A stretch of 64,000 bases of DNA, taken from the NCBI RefSeq assembly GCF_025717555.1, contig NZ_JAJIRP010000005.1, positions 1-64,000 of the forward strand, in the 5' to 3' direction. The DNA comes from Paucibacter sp. B2R-40 (GTDB taxonomy: Bacteria > Pseudomonadota > Gammaproteobacteria > Burkholderiales > Burkholderiaceae_C). Made by a program: the position numbers and the translations under genes. The notes under the pieces are model-generated. The model worked only from the letters and a program-made list of their open reading frames with translations. It was not told the origin of the DNA and made no database searches. This document shows, in pieces, positions 6,174-13,865 of this stretch (its first letter is position 1; each line of letters begins with the position of its first letter).

Positions 6174-8597
6174 TCAGAAGAGATTCTGCTGCCGGCTTGT
6201 GATGGCGGCAAAGTTCTCGCCAAGCGGCGTCAGCATTGCATCGGCAATCGGTTGTAGCTGTTTGCTGATGTAGTGCTCATAGTCGATGCGGGATTGGCGC
6301 ACTTCCAGCGGTTCCGGACCGCTCTGGGTCATCACGTACTCGATCCAGCCGCCATGCTGGTATTGCTTTCGCCGGTTGACACGTTCGTTGTACTCATCAG
6401 CCATTCGCGCGGCGCGAACCTGAGGCGGCGTGTTTGCGTGGTACTCGTCGAGACGATGGCGCAAACGCTTTCGATACACCAGCAGCCCGTCCTTCTTGCC
6501 GGCAAGTGTTTCGTTGACGTAGTCCACGATGAATCCGGTGTGAGGCTCGCCGTGGAATATGCGGGACAGCAGTCCTTCCTGGAACTGACGGGCGAGCAAT
6601 GTCCAGTCGCTTCTGACCGTCTCCAATCCGCGATAGACCATTTCCTCCCTGCCATTGACGTCGACGCTCAGACCTGCATAGCGCTTCTTGCTGCCGATTT
6701 CGGTGCCCCGAATCGTCGGCATGAAAAACTTCTTGTAGTGGGTGTCGAACTCGATCTCCAAAAAACTCTCAAGGCCTTGCTCTGCCAGCAGGCGCTCTTT
6801 CCACCAGGCATTGATCCCGGAACTCAGTTCGGCCGCGACGGAAAGCGCTTCTTGGGGGATGTGTTGGCGTCCGAGCCAAATGAAAATAGAGTCGGTGTCG
6901 CCGTAAATGACGCCGTAGCCCCGCTGCTCGACGAAGTCGCGGGTGAGGCGCATCAATTCATGGCCGCGCAAGGTGACCGCGGAGACGAGTGCGGGGTTGA
7001 AAAAGCGGCAATCGACGGCCCCGAGTACGCCGGCAAAGGAATTCATCACCAATTTCAGTGCCTGTGACAGAGGCTCATTGCCCGCCCGCTTGGCGTCGTC
7101 GCGGGCACTGGAAAGGGTGTTCACGATCTCGGGAAGGCAGTGCTTGTCCCGGGAGAATAATGTGCCTTGAGGTCCGCGGACCAGGCCCTGCCGCTCAGGG
7201 GTGTTTTGCCCTTCGATGAATCCGACCGGATCTACGAGGTAAGTTCTGATGATGCTTGGATAGAGACTCTTGTAGTCCAGCACGATCACGGAGTCATAGA
7301 AGCCCGGCTTGGAGTCCATCACATAGCCGCCGGGGTATGCCTTGCTGGTGATTTCGCCTACGTTGGGGGCGACATAGCCGAGTCGGTGCATGCGTGGCAG
7401 GTAGTGGTGGCTGAACGCGGCGATTGATCCGCCCCAGTGGTCGGCCGCCAGGCCGGTCGTATGCGCGCGCTCCATCACGAAGGCCAGCAGTTTCACCTTT
7501 TCGAAGATGCGCAGCACCAGTTCGCAGTCGCGGATGTTGTAGATCGCCAGCGCCGGTTTGTCTTCCTGAAACCTGCGCTCGATTTCAGCCATCTTGTCGT
7601 AGGCGTCGCCGATGGCTTTGCCTTCACCAAGCAACTGTTGCGACACGGACTCCAAGCTGAACGAGGCGAAGCTTCGCCCGGCTGCTCTCAGGGCTTCAAT
7701 GCCGTCGATGACAAGCCGACCGACGATCGGTGCAAACAAATACCCCTGCTTGCCGGGGTGTTTGCGCCATTCGATCCCCTGCCGATCGCGACCTATCAGC
7801 AAAGGCACCCCGCAAGCATCGGCATTCTTTTGCAGGACGCGCAAGTCGAACTGGATGACGCTCCAGCCGATGATCACGTCTGGGTCGTACTTCTCGAACC
7901 AGTCGTTCAGCCGCTTGATCATGTCATGGCGGCTGGGGCAATAAACCAGCGAGAAGTCCGCAGGGATGACGGGTTGATCTGGCGCGTGGCCCAGCATGAA
8001 AACGACCCGGTCATCGGCGCAATCCAGAGCGATCGAATACAACTCCTCGTGCTCGCTGGTTTCGATGTCCAAGGAGACCATCTTCAGCACTGGCCGGTAG
8101 TCCGCCGAGGGCTTTAGCCTGCAGTCAAAAATGATCCCTCCTTCTTTTGCTCCCCCCTCGATCAGCACGCCCGCCGTGATGAATCGCTCCATAAGGTAGC
8201 GCTCGTGTGGTCGCACATCGGCCTCGAAGAGGGGAATTTTCTGCGGCGCGAGTGCCCGAGCCAACTTTGTCAGTTGTCGGTGCTGCTTTGCATACACGCC
8301 GACGACGGGATCTTGCTGAAAAGTTTTGAGTTCCAGCGCCCGGATCTCGATGCCTGGGAGTCGTAAAGCGTGGGTCTCCACCGCTTGCCGATCGGCCGCC
8401 CTGGCGAACGCAGTGGATACATGCCCGGTCAGCAGAATCTTTCGCGGGCCGGTTTCGGTGGCAACCCAGTACTCGAGCTCGGTGCCACAAGGAAGATCCC
8501 TAGACCGCCGCGTCAGAATGAATCCCTGGAGGTCGTCAGGGTGCACGACAGTCTGAGGAATCGAAGGTTTTGCTGAGGTCGGATTGGGCACTCCCAA
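6174..8597 (-). CDS. polB: DNA polymerase II (family B), with altered motif B
   Basis: The 807-residue product aligns end to end with E. coli Pol II (783 aa), a repair and translesion polymerase. Exonuclease motifs: Exo I SLDIETS, Exo II GWSVIQFDL (Asp251 present, but Ser246 where E. coli has Asn) and Exo III YNIRDCEL. Polymerase motifs: A, DYKSLYPS with Asp441; B, KLVMNSFAG (515-523); C, YGDTDS (565-570). In motif B the expected NSxYG/NAFYG tyrosine is Ala522, read directly from a GCC codon at 7034-7032. The C-terminus QQNLF looks like a beta-clamp-binding QxxLF motif. The frame begins at a TTG (8597); homology to E. coli begins only near residue 25, so GTG codons at residues 3, 17 or 18 are also possible. 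I see no LexA box (CTGT-N8-ACAG) upstream. The gene is single and flanked by gene-free DNA. Confidence 0.93.
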   Translation of the reverse strand: MGVPNPTSAKPSIPQTVVHPDDLQGFILTRRSRDLPCGTELEYWVATETGPRKILLTGHVSTAFARAADRQAVETHALRLPGIEIRALELKTFQQDPVVGVYAKQHRQLTKLARALAPQKIPLFEADVRPHERYLMERFITAGVLIEGGAKEGGIIFDCRLKPSADYRPVLKMVSLDIETSEHEELYSIALDCADDRVVFMLGHAPDQPVIPADFSLVYCPSRHDMIKRLNDWFEKYDPDVIIGWSVIQFDLRVLQKNADACGVPLLIGRDRQGIEWRKHPGKQGYLFAPIVGRLVIDGIEALRAAGRSFASFSLESVSQQLLGEGKAIGDAYDKMAEIERRFQEDKPALAIYNIRDCELVLRIFEKVKLLAFVMERAHTTGLAADHWGGSIAAFSHHYLPRMHRLGYVAPNVGEITSKAYPGGYVMDSKPGFYDSVIVLDYKSLYPSIIRTYLVDPVGFIEGQNTPERQGLVRGPQGTLFSRDKHCLPEIVNTLSSARDDAKRAGNEPLSQALKLVMNSFAGVLGAVDCRFFNPALVSAVTLRGHELMRLTRDFVEQRGYGVIYGDTDSIFIWLGRQHIPQEALSVAAELSSGINAWWKERLLAEQGLESFLEIEFDTHYKKFFMPTIRGTEIGSKKRYAGLSVDVNGREEMVYRGLETVRSDWTLLARQFQEGLLSRIFHGEPHTGFIVDYVNETLAGKKDGLLVYRKRLRHRLDEYHANTPPQVRAARMADEYNERVNRRKQYQHGGWIEYVMTQSGPEPLEVRQSRIDYEHYISKQLQPIADAMLTPLGENFAAITSRQQNLF

Positions 8598-8651
8598 TTT
8601 TCGCAGATGATCCCATGCGTCACATTGGAGCTGCTCGCCGAAGTCAGCTTC

Positions 8652-8683
8652 GTGCCCTCATGTAAATCTACACATAAGGGCAC
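8652..8683. promoter_or_regulatory. Inverted repeat upstream of polB, possible operator
   Basis: GTGCCCT (8652-8658) and AGGGCAC (8677-8683) are perfect 7-bp arms; inside them ATGTA and TACAC/ATA extend the symmetry imperfectly. It lies 55 bases upstream of the polB start. It could be an operator or a transcript hairpin. It is not a LexA site. Confidence 0.35.
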
Positions 8684-8760
8684 CCTGCTGGCGCCCACTC
8701 TGCGCACTCGAATGGCAGGAACTGGCCGGGAGCGTGAGGCTGCATCATCGCCAGTAAGCC

Positions 8761-8885
8761 GCCGTTGACCAAAACGGTCGGCTAACCGACGTCAGCTATG
8801 CGGCGCTTGTTCGAACTGTCGGCCTGCCGCAGGCAGGGACATTGCGAGGGCACTGACCTCATGGCAACCCAGTGCCCAAAGCCGA
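8761..8885. repeat. Dispersed 125-bp repeat, copy 2
   Basis: Same orientation as copy 1 (3332-3456) and about 85% identical by eye. It lies between polB and the sigma-factor cluster, so the two copies flank the dacA, Cys-rich and polB genes. Confidence 0.7.
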
Positions 8886-9021
8886 CGTCGCCGAAATGAC
8901 CACGACCTGCTGCTTTGCTCTTCAGCTGACTTTCATTCCTCACTCACGGTAGGACCCTTGCGGTCCAACAGCCGCAACCAAGGCGGACGGCGGCTCTTTC
9001 GCGGGCAGGTGTTGACATGGG

Positions 9022-10302
9022 TCAGCTCGCCAGGCGCGCCGCACGCTCCTGCAGCAGGCCGCGCTGGGCCTCGTTCTCGGTCATCGCGGCCGCTCGTAAA
9101 TAGGCCTGACGTGCTTCGCTTGAACGGCCCAGGCGTTCCAGCACATCGGCCTGTGCGCCAGCCAGGAAGGGGTAGCGGCGCAGCTGCGGCTCGCCATCCA
9201 GCGCCTGCAGCAGTGGCCAGGCGACCGCAGGGCCGCGCGCGAAGCTGATGGCCACGGCGCGGTTCAGCGCCACCACGGGCGAGGGATTGAGCGCCAGCAG
9301 TCGGTCGTAACCCGCGACGATGGCGCGCCAGTCGGTGTCCTCGGCGCGCGCCGCACGCGCATGGCAGGCGGCGATCGCAGCCTGTAGCGCGTAAGGCCCT
9401 GGCTCACGCCCTGGCTCGCCCAGCGCCTCGGCATGCGCCAGCGCCTCCAGGCCGCGCTGAATCAGCAGGCGGTCCCAGCGGCGCCGGTCCTGGTCGGGCA
9501 GCAGCACCGGGCGGCCCCGCGCATCCAGCCGGGCGGGCAGGCGCGAAGCCTGGATCTCCAGCAACGCAGCGAGGCCATGGACTTCAGGTTCAAGGGGCAG
9601 CAGGTGCTGCAGCTGGCGCGCCAGGCGCAGCGCCTCGTCGCACAGCGCCGGGCGCAGCAGCTGGGCGCCGCTGCCGGCGCTGTGGCCCTCGTTGAAGATC
9701 AGGTAGACGACGGCCAACACCGCACCTAGCCGCGCGGCTCGCTCGTCGGGCGCCGGCAGCTCGAAAGCCTGGCAGTGCAGGGCCTTCTTGGCCCGCACGA
9801 TGCGCTGCGCCACGGTGGCCTCGGCCACCAGGAAGGCGCGTGCAATTTCGGCCGTCTCCAGACCGCCGAGCAGCCGCAAGGTCAGCGCCACCTGGGCCTC
9901 GCGCGGCAACACCGGATGGCAGGCGATGAAAATCAGGCGCAGCAGTTCATCGCCGATCGCGGCCTGGTCGCGCGCCGCGTCGAGTCGATCGACGAAGTCG
10001 GGCTCGATATGGGCCAGGCTTGCCGCGCCGTCGGCCGCCAGCGCTTCGTGCTCGCGCCGCAGCATGGCGCGGCGGCGCAAGCGGTCCAGCGCCTTGTTGC
10101 GTGTGGCCGTCATCAGCCAGGCCGCCGGGTTGGCGGGAATGCCGTCGCGAGGCCACGCGTCCAGCGCAGCGAGCAGCGCGTCCTGGGCGCAGTCCTCGGC
10201 CTCGTCGAGGTCGCGCAGCAACTTGGCCCCCGCGCCGATGAGTCGGCTGCGCTCGATGCGCCAGATGCCGGCGGCGAGTTCGGCAAGGTCGGCATGGCTC
10301 AC
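9022..10302 (-). CDS. ECF42-type RNA polymerase sigma factor with C-terminal extension (DUF6596)
   Basis: The 426-residue product is far longer than a classical ECF sigma factor. Residues 1 to about 160 hold region 2 (LRDLDEAEDCAQDALLAALDAW, PAAWLMTATRNKALDRLRRR) and region 4 (LTLRLLGGLETAEIARAFLVAEATVAQRIVRAKKAL). The long helical extension with VYLIFNEGHSA and TPR-like repeats is the DUF6596 tail of the ECF42/SigJ-like group. That group is known to be encoded beside DGPF (YCII-related) proteins, and two such genes lie upstream here. There is no anti-sigma factor; the C-terminal extension is thought to control these factors. The GTG at 10302 was chosen because it starts six codons before the recognisable helix and follows the preceding stop by 7 bases; the longer frame would overlap that gene. 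Confidence 0.88.
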   Translation of the reverse strand: MSHADLAELAAGIWRIERSRLIGAGAKLLRDLDEAEDCAQDALLAALDAWPRDGIPANPAAWLMTATRNKALDRLRRRAMLRREHEALAADGAASLAHIEPDFVDRLDAARDQAAIGDELLRLIFIACHPVLPREAQVALTLRLLGGLETAEIARAFLVAEATVAQRIVRAKKALHCQAFELPAPDERAARLGAVLAVVYLIFNEGHSAGSGAQLLRPALCDEALRLARQLQHLLPLEPEVHGLAALLEIQASRLPARLDARGRPVLLPDQDRRRWDRLLIQRGLEALAHAEALGEPGREPGPYALQAAIAACHARAARAEDTDWRAIVAGYDRLLALNPSPVVALNRAVAISFARGPAVAWPLLQALDGEPQLRRYPFLAGAQADVLERLGRSSEARQAYLRAAAMTENEAQRGLLQERAARLAS

Positions 10303-10309
10303 GCAGGCC

Positions 10310-10798
10310 TCATCCCGTGTAGGCGCGCTGCAGGCCCGCGAGGTCGATCTTCTCCATGTTCCAGATCGCCTGAAAGACACGCTGCACCCGAGCGGGGTCG
10401 GGGTCGCGGATCATGTCGAACCAGGCCGCCGGGATGATCTGCCACGACAAGCCCCAGGCGTCCTTGACCCAGCCGCACGATTGAGACTTGCCGCCACCGG
10501 TGGGCAGCTGCTCCCAAAGGTGGTCGATCTCGGCCTGGTCCTTGGCGGCGACGGTCAGCGAGAAGGCCTCGTTGAGCTTGAAGTGCGGACCGCCGTTGAA
10601 GGCCGTCATCTGCAGACCGAGCAGCTCGAAATTGAGCAGCATGACCGTGCCGGCGGCGCCTGGCGCGTTTTCGCCCCAGTGCTGCGTGAGGGTGACACGG
10701 CCCCGGTCGGCGCCGAACACGTTCAAGTAGTGAGCCACCGCGTCTTCGGCGCCGCTCTGGTACCAGATGAAGGGGGCAAGCTGTTGCTGGATCTTCAT
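10310..10798 (-). CDS. PhnB-like VOC-fold protein
   Basis: This 162-residue protein begins MKIQQQLAPFIWYQSGAEDAV, the typical PhnB/3-demethylubiquinone methyltransferase-like opening (DUF/Pfam 3-dmu-9_3-mt; the name does not imply methyltransferase activity). The GGPHFKLNEAFSLTV and CGWVKDAWGLSWQIIP segments are characteristic of the family. It has one extended VOC domain, no signal peptide, and is expected in the cytoplasm. Such proteins are regular partners of ECF42 sigma factors. The sigma gene begins 7 bases after its stop, and the next VOC gene ends 13 bases before its ATG, so it is clearly in one transcript. Confidence 0.85.
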   Translation of the reverse strand: MKIQQQLAPFIWYQSGAEDAVAHYLNVFGADRGRVTLTQHWGENAPGAAGTVMLLNFELLGLQMTAFNGGPHFKLNEAFSLTVAAKDQAEIDHLWEQLPTGGGKSQSCGWVKDAWGLSWQIIPAAWFDMIRDPDPARVQRVFQAIWNMEKIDLAGLQRAYTG

Positions 10799-10811
10799 GG
10801 TGGAGGCCTGC

Positions 10812-11216
10812 TCAGCATTGCGGCGGCGTGCCGCTCATGTGAACCAACTCCCAGATGTGACCATCCAGATCTTCGAAACCGTGGGCATACATGAAGCCAT
10901 GGTCCACCGGCGGGCGTGGCACGCTGCCGCCAGCGGCAGCGGCCTTGGCGACAAGCTGATCGACCTCCTCGCGGCTTTCGCAGGACAGGCACACCAGCAC
11001 CTCGGTCGCGGTCTTGGCGTCGACCAACGGCTTGGCGGTGAAGCCCTTGGCGAACTCCTCGGTCAAGAGCATGGCATACAGGTTCTCGCCCAGCACGAGC
11101 CCGGCACCGGCTTCGCTGGTGAACTGCGGGTTGAAGTGGTAGCCCAGCGCTTCGAAGAAGGCCTTGCTGGCGGGCAGATTCTTGCAGGGCAGGTTGACGA
11201 AGATTTGCTTGTGCAT
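10812..11216 (-). CDS. VOC-family protein (glyoxalase/extradiol dioxygenase fold)
   Basis: This 134-residue protein starts MHKQIFVNLPCKNLPASKAFFEALGYHF, the usual opening of small VOC proteins of this type. The C-terminal GFMYAHGFEDLDGHIWELVHM carries the closing His/Glu-containing motif. The N-terminal metal His is not obvious (the first strand reads IFVNLP), which is common in this subgroup, so metal binding is uncertain. It lies in the sigma-factor cluster with 13-base spacing to the next gene. The exact substrate is unknown. Confidence 0.85.
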   Translation of the reverse strand: MHKQIFVNLPCKNLPASKAFFEALGYHFNPQFTSEAGAGLVLGENLYAMLLTEEFAKGFTAKPLVDAKTATEVLVCLSCESREEVDQLVAKAAAAGGSVPRPPVDHGFMYAHGFEDLDGHIWELVHMSGTPPQC

Positions 11217-11305
11217 ATTGAAGATCCTTCAGTGGGTGGATTCGGTCAGTGGCTTCAGGCGCAGCGGCGCCGGCGATCAGGTAGTGCGCAGGAGGTCGAA
11301 AAAGG

Positions 11306-11848
11306 TCATGGCGCCTGTCCCTCGGCGATTTGGCGCAGATTCTGCAGCCCGTCCTCGAAATCGCGTCCGACCATCTTGTCCATGTTGAAAAACATGCCCA
11401 TCAGCTTACTCATGAAGTTGGCGGGTCCGTGCATCTGCCAGCTCACTTCGGTCGCGCCGTCAGGCATGGCTTGCAACGCAAATTCGGCCTGGTTGTGGGC
11501 CTCGAAGGGTTTCACGAAGTCCAGCCTCATCTGCACGGCGCGACCGACCTGCTGGCCCGTGATCTCAAGGCTTCCGGTACCCACCTTGTCGCTTGCCCAC
11601 GCATAGCGGGAGCCAATGCCGCTGGACGTGCCGGTGTACTGGCCCTTGATCAAAGGGTCCTTGCGCTCATAGGGGTTCCAGCGGTTGAAGCCGCGCAGTT
11701 CGCTGACCAGCGGCCAGAGCCGCTCGGCAGGTGCTGCGATGCGCAGGCGGCGCTCGACACGGAATTCGTCAGGGCGCGTCGATGCGTAGGCCAGCAGGGC
11801 GAGCACAGCAAGCGCAAGGGCTGAAAAGAAGTAGCTCAAGATACTCAT
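11306..11848 (-). CDS. SRPBCC-family (polyketide cyclase/START-like) protein with N-terminal membrane segment
   Basis: The 180-residue product has an N-terminal hydrophobic segment (about 5-22, YFFSALALAVLALLAYA) followed by an SRPBCC fold: VERRLRIAAPAERLWPLVSELRGFNRWNPYE opens the domain, and the C-terminal helix FFNMDKMVGRDFEDGLQNLRQIAE closes it. The fold binds hydrophobic ligands, but the ligand here is unknown. The hydrophobic N-terminus suggests membrane anchoring. It is in the same minus-strand cluster as the sigma factor; an 89-base gap separates it from the VOC gene downstream. Confidence 0.82.
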   Translation of the reverse strand: MSILSYFFSALALAVLALLAYASTRPDEFRVERRLRIAAPAERLWPLVSELRGFNRWNPYERKDPLIKGQYTGTSSGIGSRYAWASDKVGTGSLEITGQQVGRAVQMRLDFVKPFEAHNQAEFALQAMPDGATEVSWQMHGPANFMSKLMGMFFNMDKMVGRDFEDGLQNLRQIAEGQAP

Positions 11849-11860
11849 AGTCGCTCCTGC

Positions 11861-12262
11861 TCAATCCGCCAAGGCCATGTCGCCGCCGGGCGCGAAGTCG
11901 GCCTCCTCGTAGAGCTGGCGCACCTCGATCTCGCAGACCTGGCCCGGGAAGGGGCTCGGGAAGCGCGCCGCCCACGCTTGGGCCTCTTCAACCGAGCGCA
12001 CCTGGATCAGCGTGTATCCGGCAATCAACTCCTTGGTCTCGGCGAAGGGGCCGTCTACTATCTCGCGGCGGCCGTCCGGGTGGTAGCTTTGACGCCAGCC
12101 CTGACGGCTGGGGCGCAGGCCGGCGGCGTCCAGCAGAACTCCGGCGCGCGCCAACTCTTCGTGGAAGGCTCCCATCTCCTCGAACAGAGGCTTCAGTTCG
12201 GGGCCGGGCGGCTCGCCGCGCGAGCTGCTGACGGTGGCGCGGACCTGGATCATGAATCGCAT
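11861..12262 (-). CDS. DGPF-domain YCII-related protein (first copy)
   Basis: The product is about 133 residues from the ATG at 12262 (MRFMIQVRATVSSSRGE), preceded by GGAGATCCACC, a clear ribosome binding site. The motif DGPFAETKELIAGYTLIQV is the family signature: YCII-like ferredoxin-fold proteins that accompany ECF42 sigma factors in many bacteria. Their biochemical role is not established. An upstream in-frame start would add a basic, unlikely N-terminus. The SRPBCC gene starts 12 bases after its stop. Confidence 0.88.
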   Translation of the reverse strand: MRFMIQVRATVSSSRGEPPGPELKPLFEEMGAFHEELARAGVLLDAAGLRPSRQGWRQSYHPDGRREIVDGPFAETKELIAGYTLIQVRSVEEAQAWAARFPSPFPGQVCEIEVRQLYEEADFAPGGDMALAD

Positions 12263-12365
12263 GGTGGATCTCCTGGGTGAAATGAGGCAGTCCGGATTCG
12301 GCCTGCCTTCATCCCCTCGACGATCCGGTGCGGTGCGAATCGACAGCATCCGGGTCATTACCTAC

Positions 12366-12713
12366 TCAGGTATAGCAGGGTCCGACGCCGCGGATTTCCA
12401 CCGTCGCCCATTCTGCCGCCGGACAGCGCTCAGCCCAGCCTCTTGCCACGGCGGCGTCTTCGGTGTCGAGCAGAAAGTAGCCACCCACCATCTCCTTGGC
12501 CTCGGCGAAGGGGCCGTCCCAGACTTGAGTGCCGCCGTCACGCTTGCTCACACGCTTTGCCGCCGTGCCCAGCGAGTTAACGCCGAGCAGCAAGCCGGCA
12601 GCCTGCAGCTCAGCGGAAAAATCCACCATGCGTTGGTAGACCGCTTCCCCGGCCACAGGGCCACGTTCAGCGCGCTGGCCCAGAGGTTCGACGATGAGCA
12701 GCATGTGGGGCAT
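12366..12713 (-). CDS. DGPF-domain YCII-related protein (second copy)
   Basis: This 115-residue protein (MPHMLLIVEPLGQRAERG) carries WDGPFAEAKEMVGGYFLLD, the same DGPF signature as its neighbour. The two share only the core, so they are old paralogues rather than a recent duplication. The closing VEIRGVGPCY segment is the last strand. It is the first gene of the tight part of the sigma cluster. An inverted repeat and a TTGACA sequence lie upstream (12774-12807), so transcription may begin there. Confidence 0.87.
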   Translation of the reverse strand: MPHMLLIVEPLGQRAERGPVAGEAVYQRMVDFSAELQAAGLLLGVNSLGTAAKRVSKRDGGTQVWDGPFAEAKEMVGGYFLLDTEDAAVARGWAERCPAAEWATVEIRGVGPCYT

Positions 12714-12773
12714 GGCGTGTTGAGTCCTTTTGCGGCACCGCGGCAGTGTGGCGGCGGGCTGGATTGATCGGAG

Positions 12774-12807
12774 CTGACTGTCTCACAGTCAGGCGTCGCA
12801 GTGTCAA
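12774..12807 (-). promoter_or_regulatory. Inverted repeat and TTGACA box upstream of the DGPF/ECF42 genes
   Basis: CTGACTGT and ACAGTCAG (12774-12781 and 12785-12792) are perfect 8-bp arms with a 3-bp spacer, a typical dimeric operator. On the minus strand TTGACA lies at 12807-12802 and would put the -10 region within the repeat, although the -10 sequence itself is poor. The start codon of the second DGPF gene is about 60 bases downstream. Confidence 0.4.
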
Positions 12808-12933
12808 TCAAGGCCAGGCAGAAAGCAATCACCAGCCGGCCTGACTCGTCCATTTCGCGATGCTGATCCTCAGGCTCGCCCAGAGATGCCAGCCGCGAAG
12901 CGTGAAACATCTTGGGGGCGCCCCCCCCTCCTC

Positions 12934-13302
12934 TCAAGCCTTCACTTCAACCACCTGCTCAAAGCCGCCGAAGATCATGCGTTTGCCGTCGAAGGGCATG
13001 GGCGGATTGCCGGGTGTGGACGGATCCATGCGCGGATCTTCCATCATCTTCTTCATGCCTGCGTCGCGCGTGGCTTTGTCCGGCCATTCGACCCACGAAA
13101 AGGCCACCGTCTCATCGGCCGTGGCCTGGACTGCGCGGCGGAAGTCGGTGACCTTGCCGTCGGGGACATCGTCACCCCAAGCTTCGATCACACGGATTGC
13201 GCCCAGCTCGATGAACATCGAGTCGAAATGGCGCGCGTGGTCGATGAACTTCTGCTTGTTGGCGGCGGGGACCGCGATCACGAAACCATCGATGTATGAC
13301 AT
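12934..13302 (-). CDS. DUF1428 family protein
   Basis: The product is about 122 residues and starts MSYIDGFVIAVPAANKQKF, the standard opening of DUF1428, a dimeric ferredoxin-like (ABM-like) family with no established function. The motifs DFRRAVQATADETVAFSWVEWPDK and MPFDGKRMIFGGFE are characteristic and reach to the end, so the domain is complete. The ATG at 13302 fits the family length; the open frame extends further up but without homology. It lies 220 bases upstream of the DGPF genes on the same strand and may belong to the same regulon or to its own unit. Confidence 0.88.
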   Translation of the reverse strand: MSYIDGFVIAVPAANKQKFIDHARHFDSMFIELGAIRVIEAWGDDVPDGKVTDFRRAVQATADETVAFSWVEWPDKATRDAGMKKMMEDPRMDPSTPGNPPMPFDGKRMIFGGFEQVVEVKA

Positions 13303-13865
13303 GTCTGCACTCCTGTTAAGTCGAACCGTGGGCGCGCCCGCCTGAAGGGCTCCGCGTATCCTATCGACGAACGACGCGAAGCCAAATCGACATAGCGTGC
13401 CTGGCAAGAGGGCGTGCGCCCTGTGACCACGCTGGTGCAGCCACGCTGGTGCAGCTCCGCTGCAGAATGCCCGACAAGTCGGCCGCTGCAGCGCCCTCAG
13501 CAGCCAGGCTATTGCTGAAGTTCGTCGAACTTCGGCTTATGGCACTGAACTGACCAACTCGGGCACGTTCGCCGTTTACGCCAGCGGCGCCCTGATGCTA
13601 TTTCGCAGCCTGTGAAAGCTCTCGCTGGGTCAGCCTGCATCTAGCGCCCGGTTGGTCGCACACCCCGAATTCGTCGATCGGCAGCTTAGGAAGGTAAAGC
13701 AGAGATGCGTCCAACGAAACGCTCAGTTGCCGGCAACCCATTTCGGTACACGGTCCATCAAACTGAGCCGCAGATCGTCGCAAACATTTTGAAAGATGAG
13801 GGCTCTACTGCAATCATGTCTGGTATTGGCTTGCTGGCATTGACCTACCAATATGGAGATCTAAG
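13303..13865. other. Gap between the sigma cluster and the S41-like gene
   Basis: No gene is supported. It holds a perfect 14-bp tandem duplication (CCACGCTGGTGCAG at 13427-13440 and 13441-13454) and a 17-bp perfect palindrome, GAAGTTCGTCGAACTTC, at 13517-13533. A small frame at 13705-13947 overlaps the next gene and shows no features. Confidence 0.45.
13517..13533. repeat. 17-bp perfect palindrome
   Basis: GAAGTTCG-T-CGAACTTC. No T tract follows on either strand. It could be an operator or the remnant of a larger element; no gene starts close by (the S41-like gene begins 330 bases later). Confidence 0.35.

Larger units (their letters stand above)
8598..9021. other. Gene-free stretch upstream of polB
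   Basis: It contains the inverted repeat at 8652-8683 and repeat copy 2 at 8761-8885, both listed separately. No coding sequence is supported. Confidence 0.5.

Noticed and set aside
13427-13454. 14-bp tandem duplication as a CRISPR or VNTR locus
   Set aside because: Only two copies without spacers; a simple duplication.
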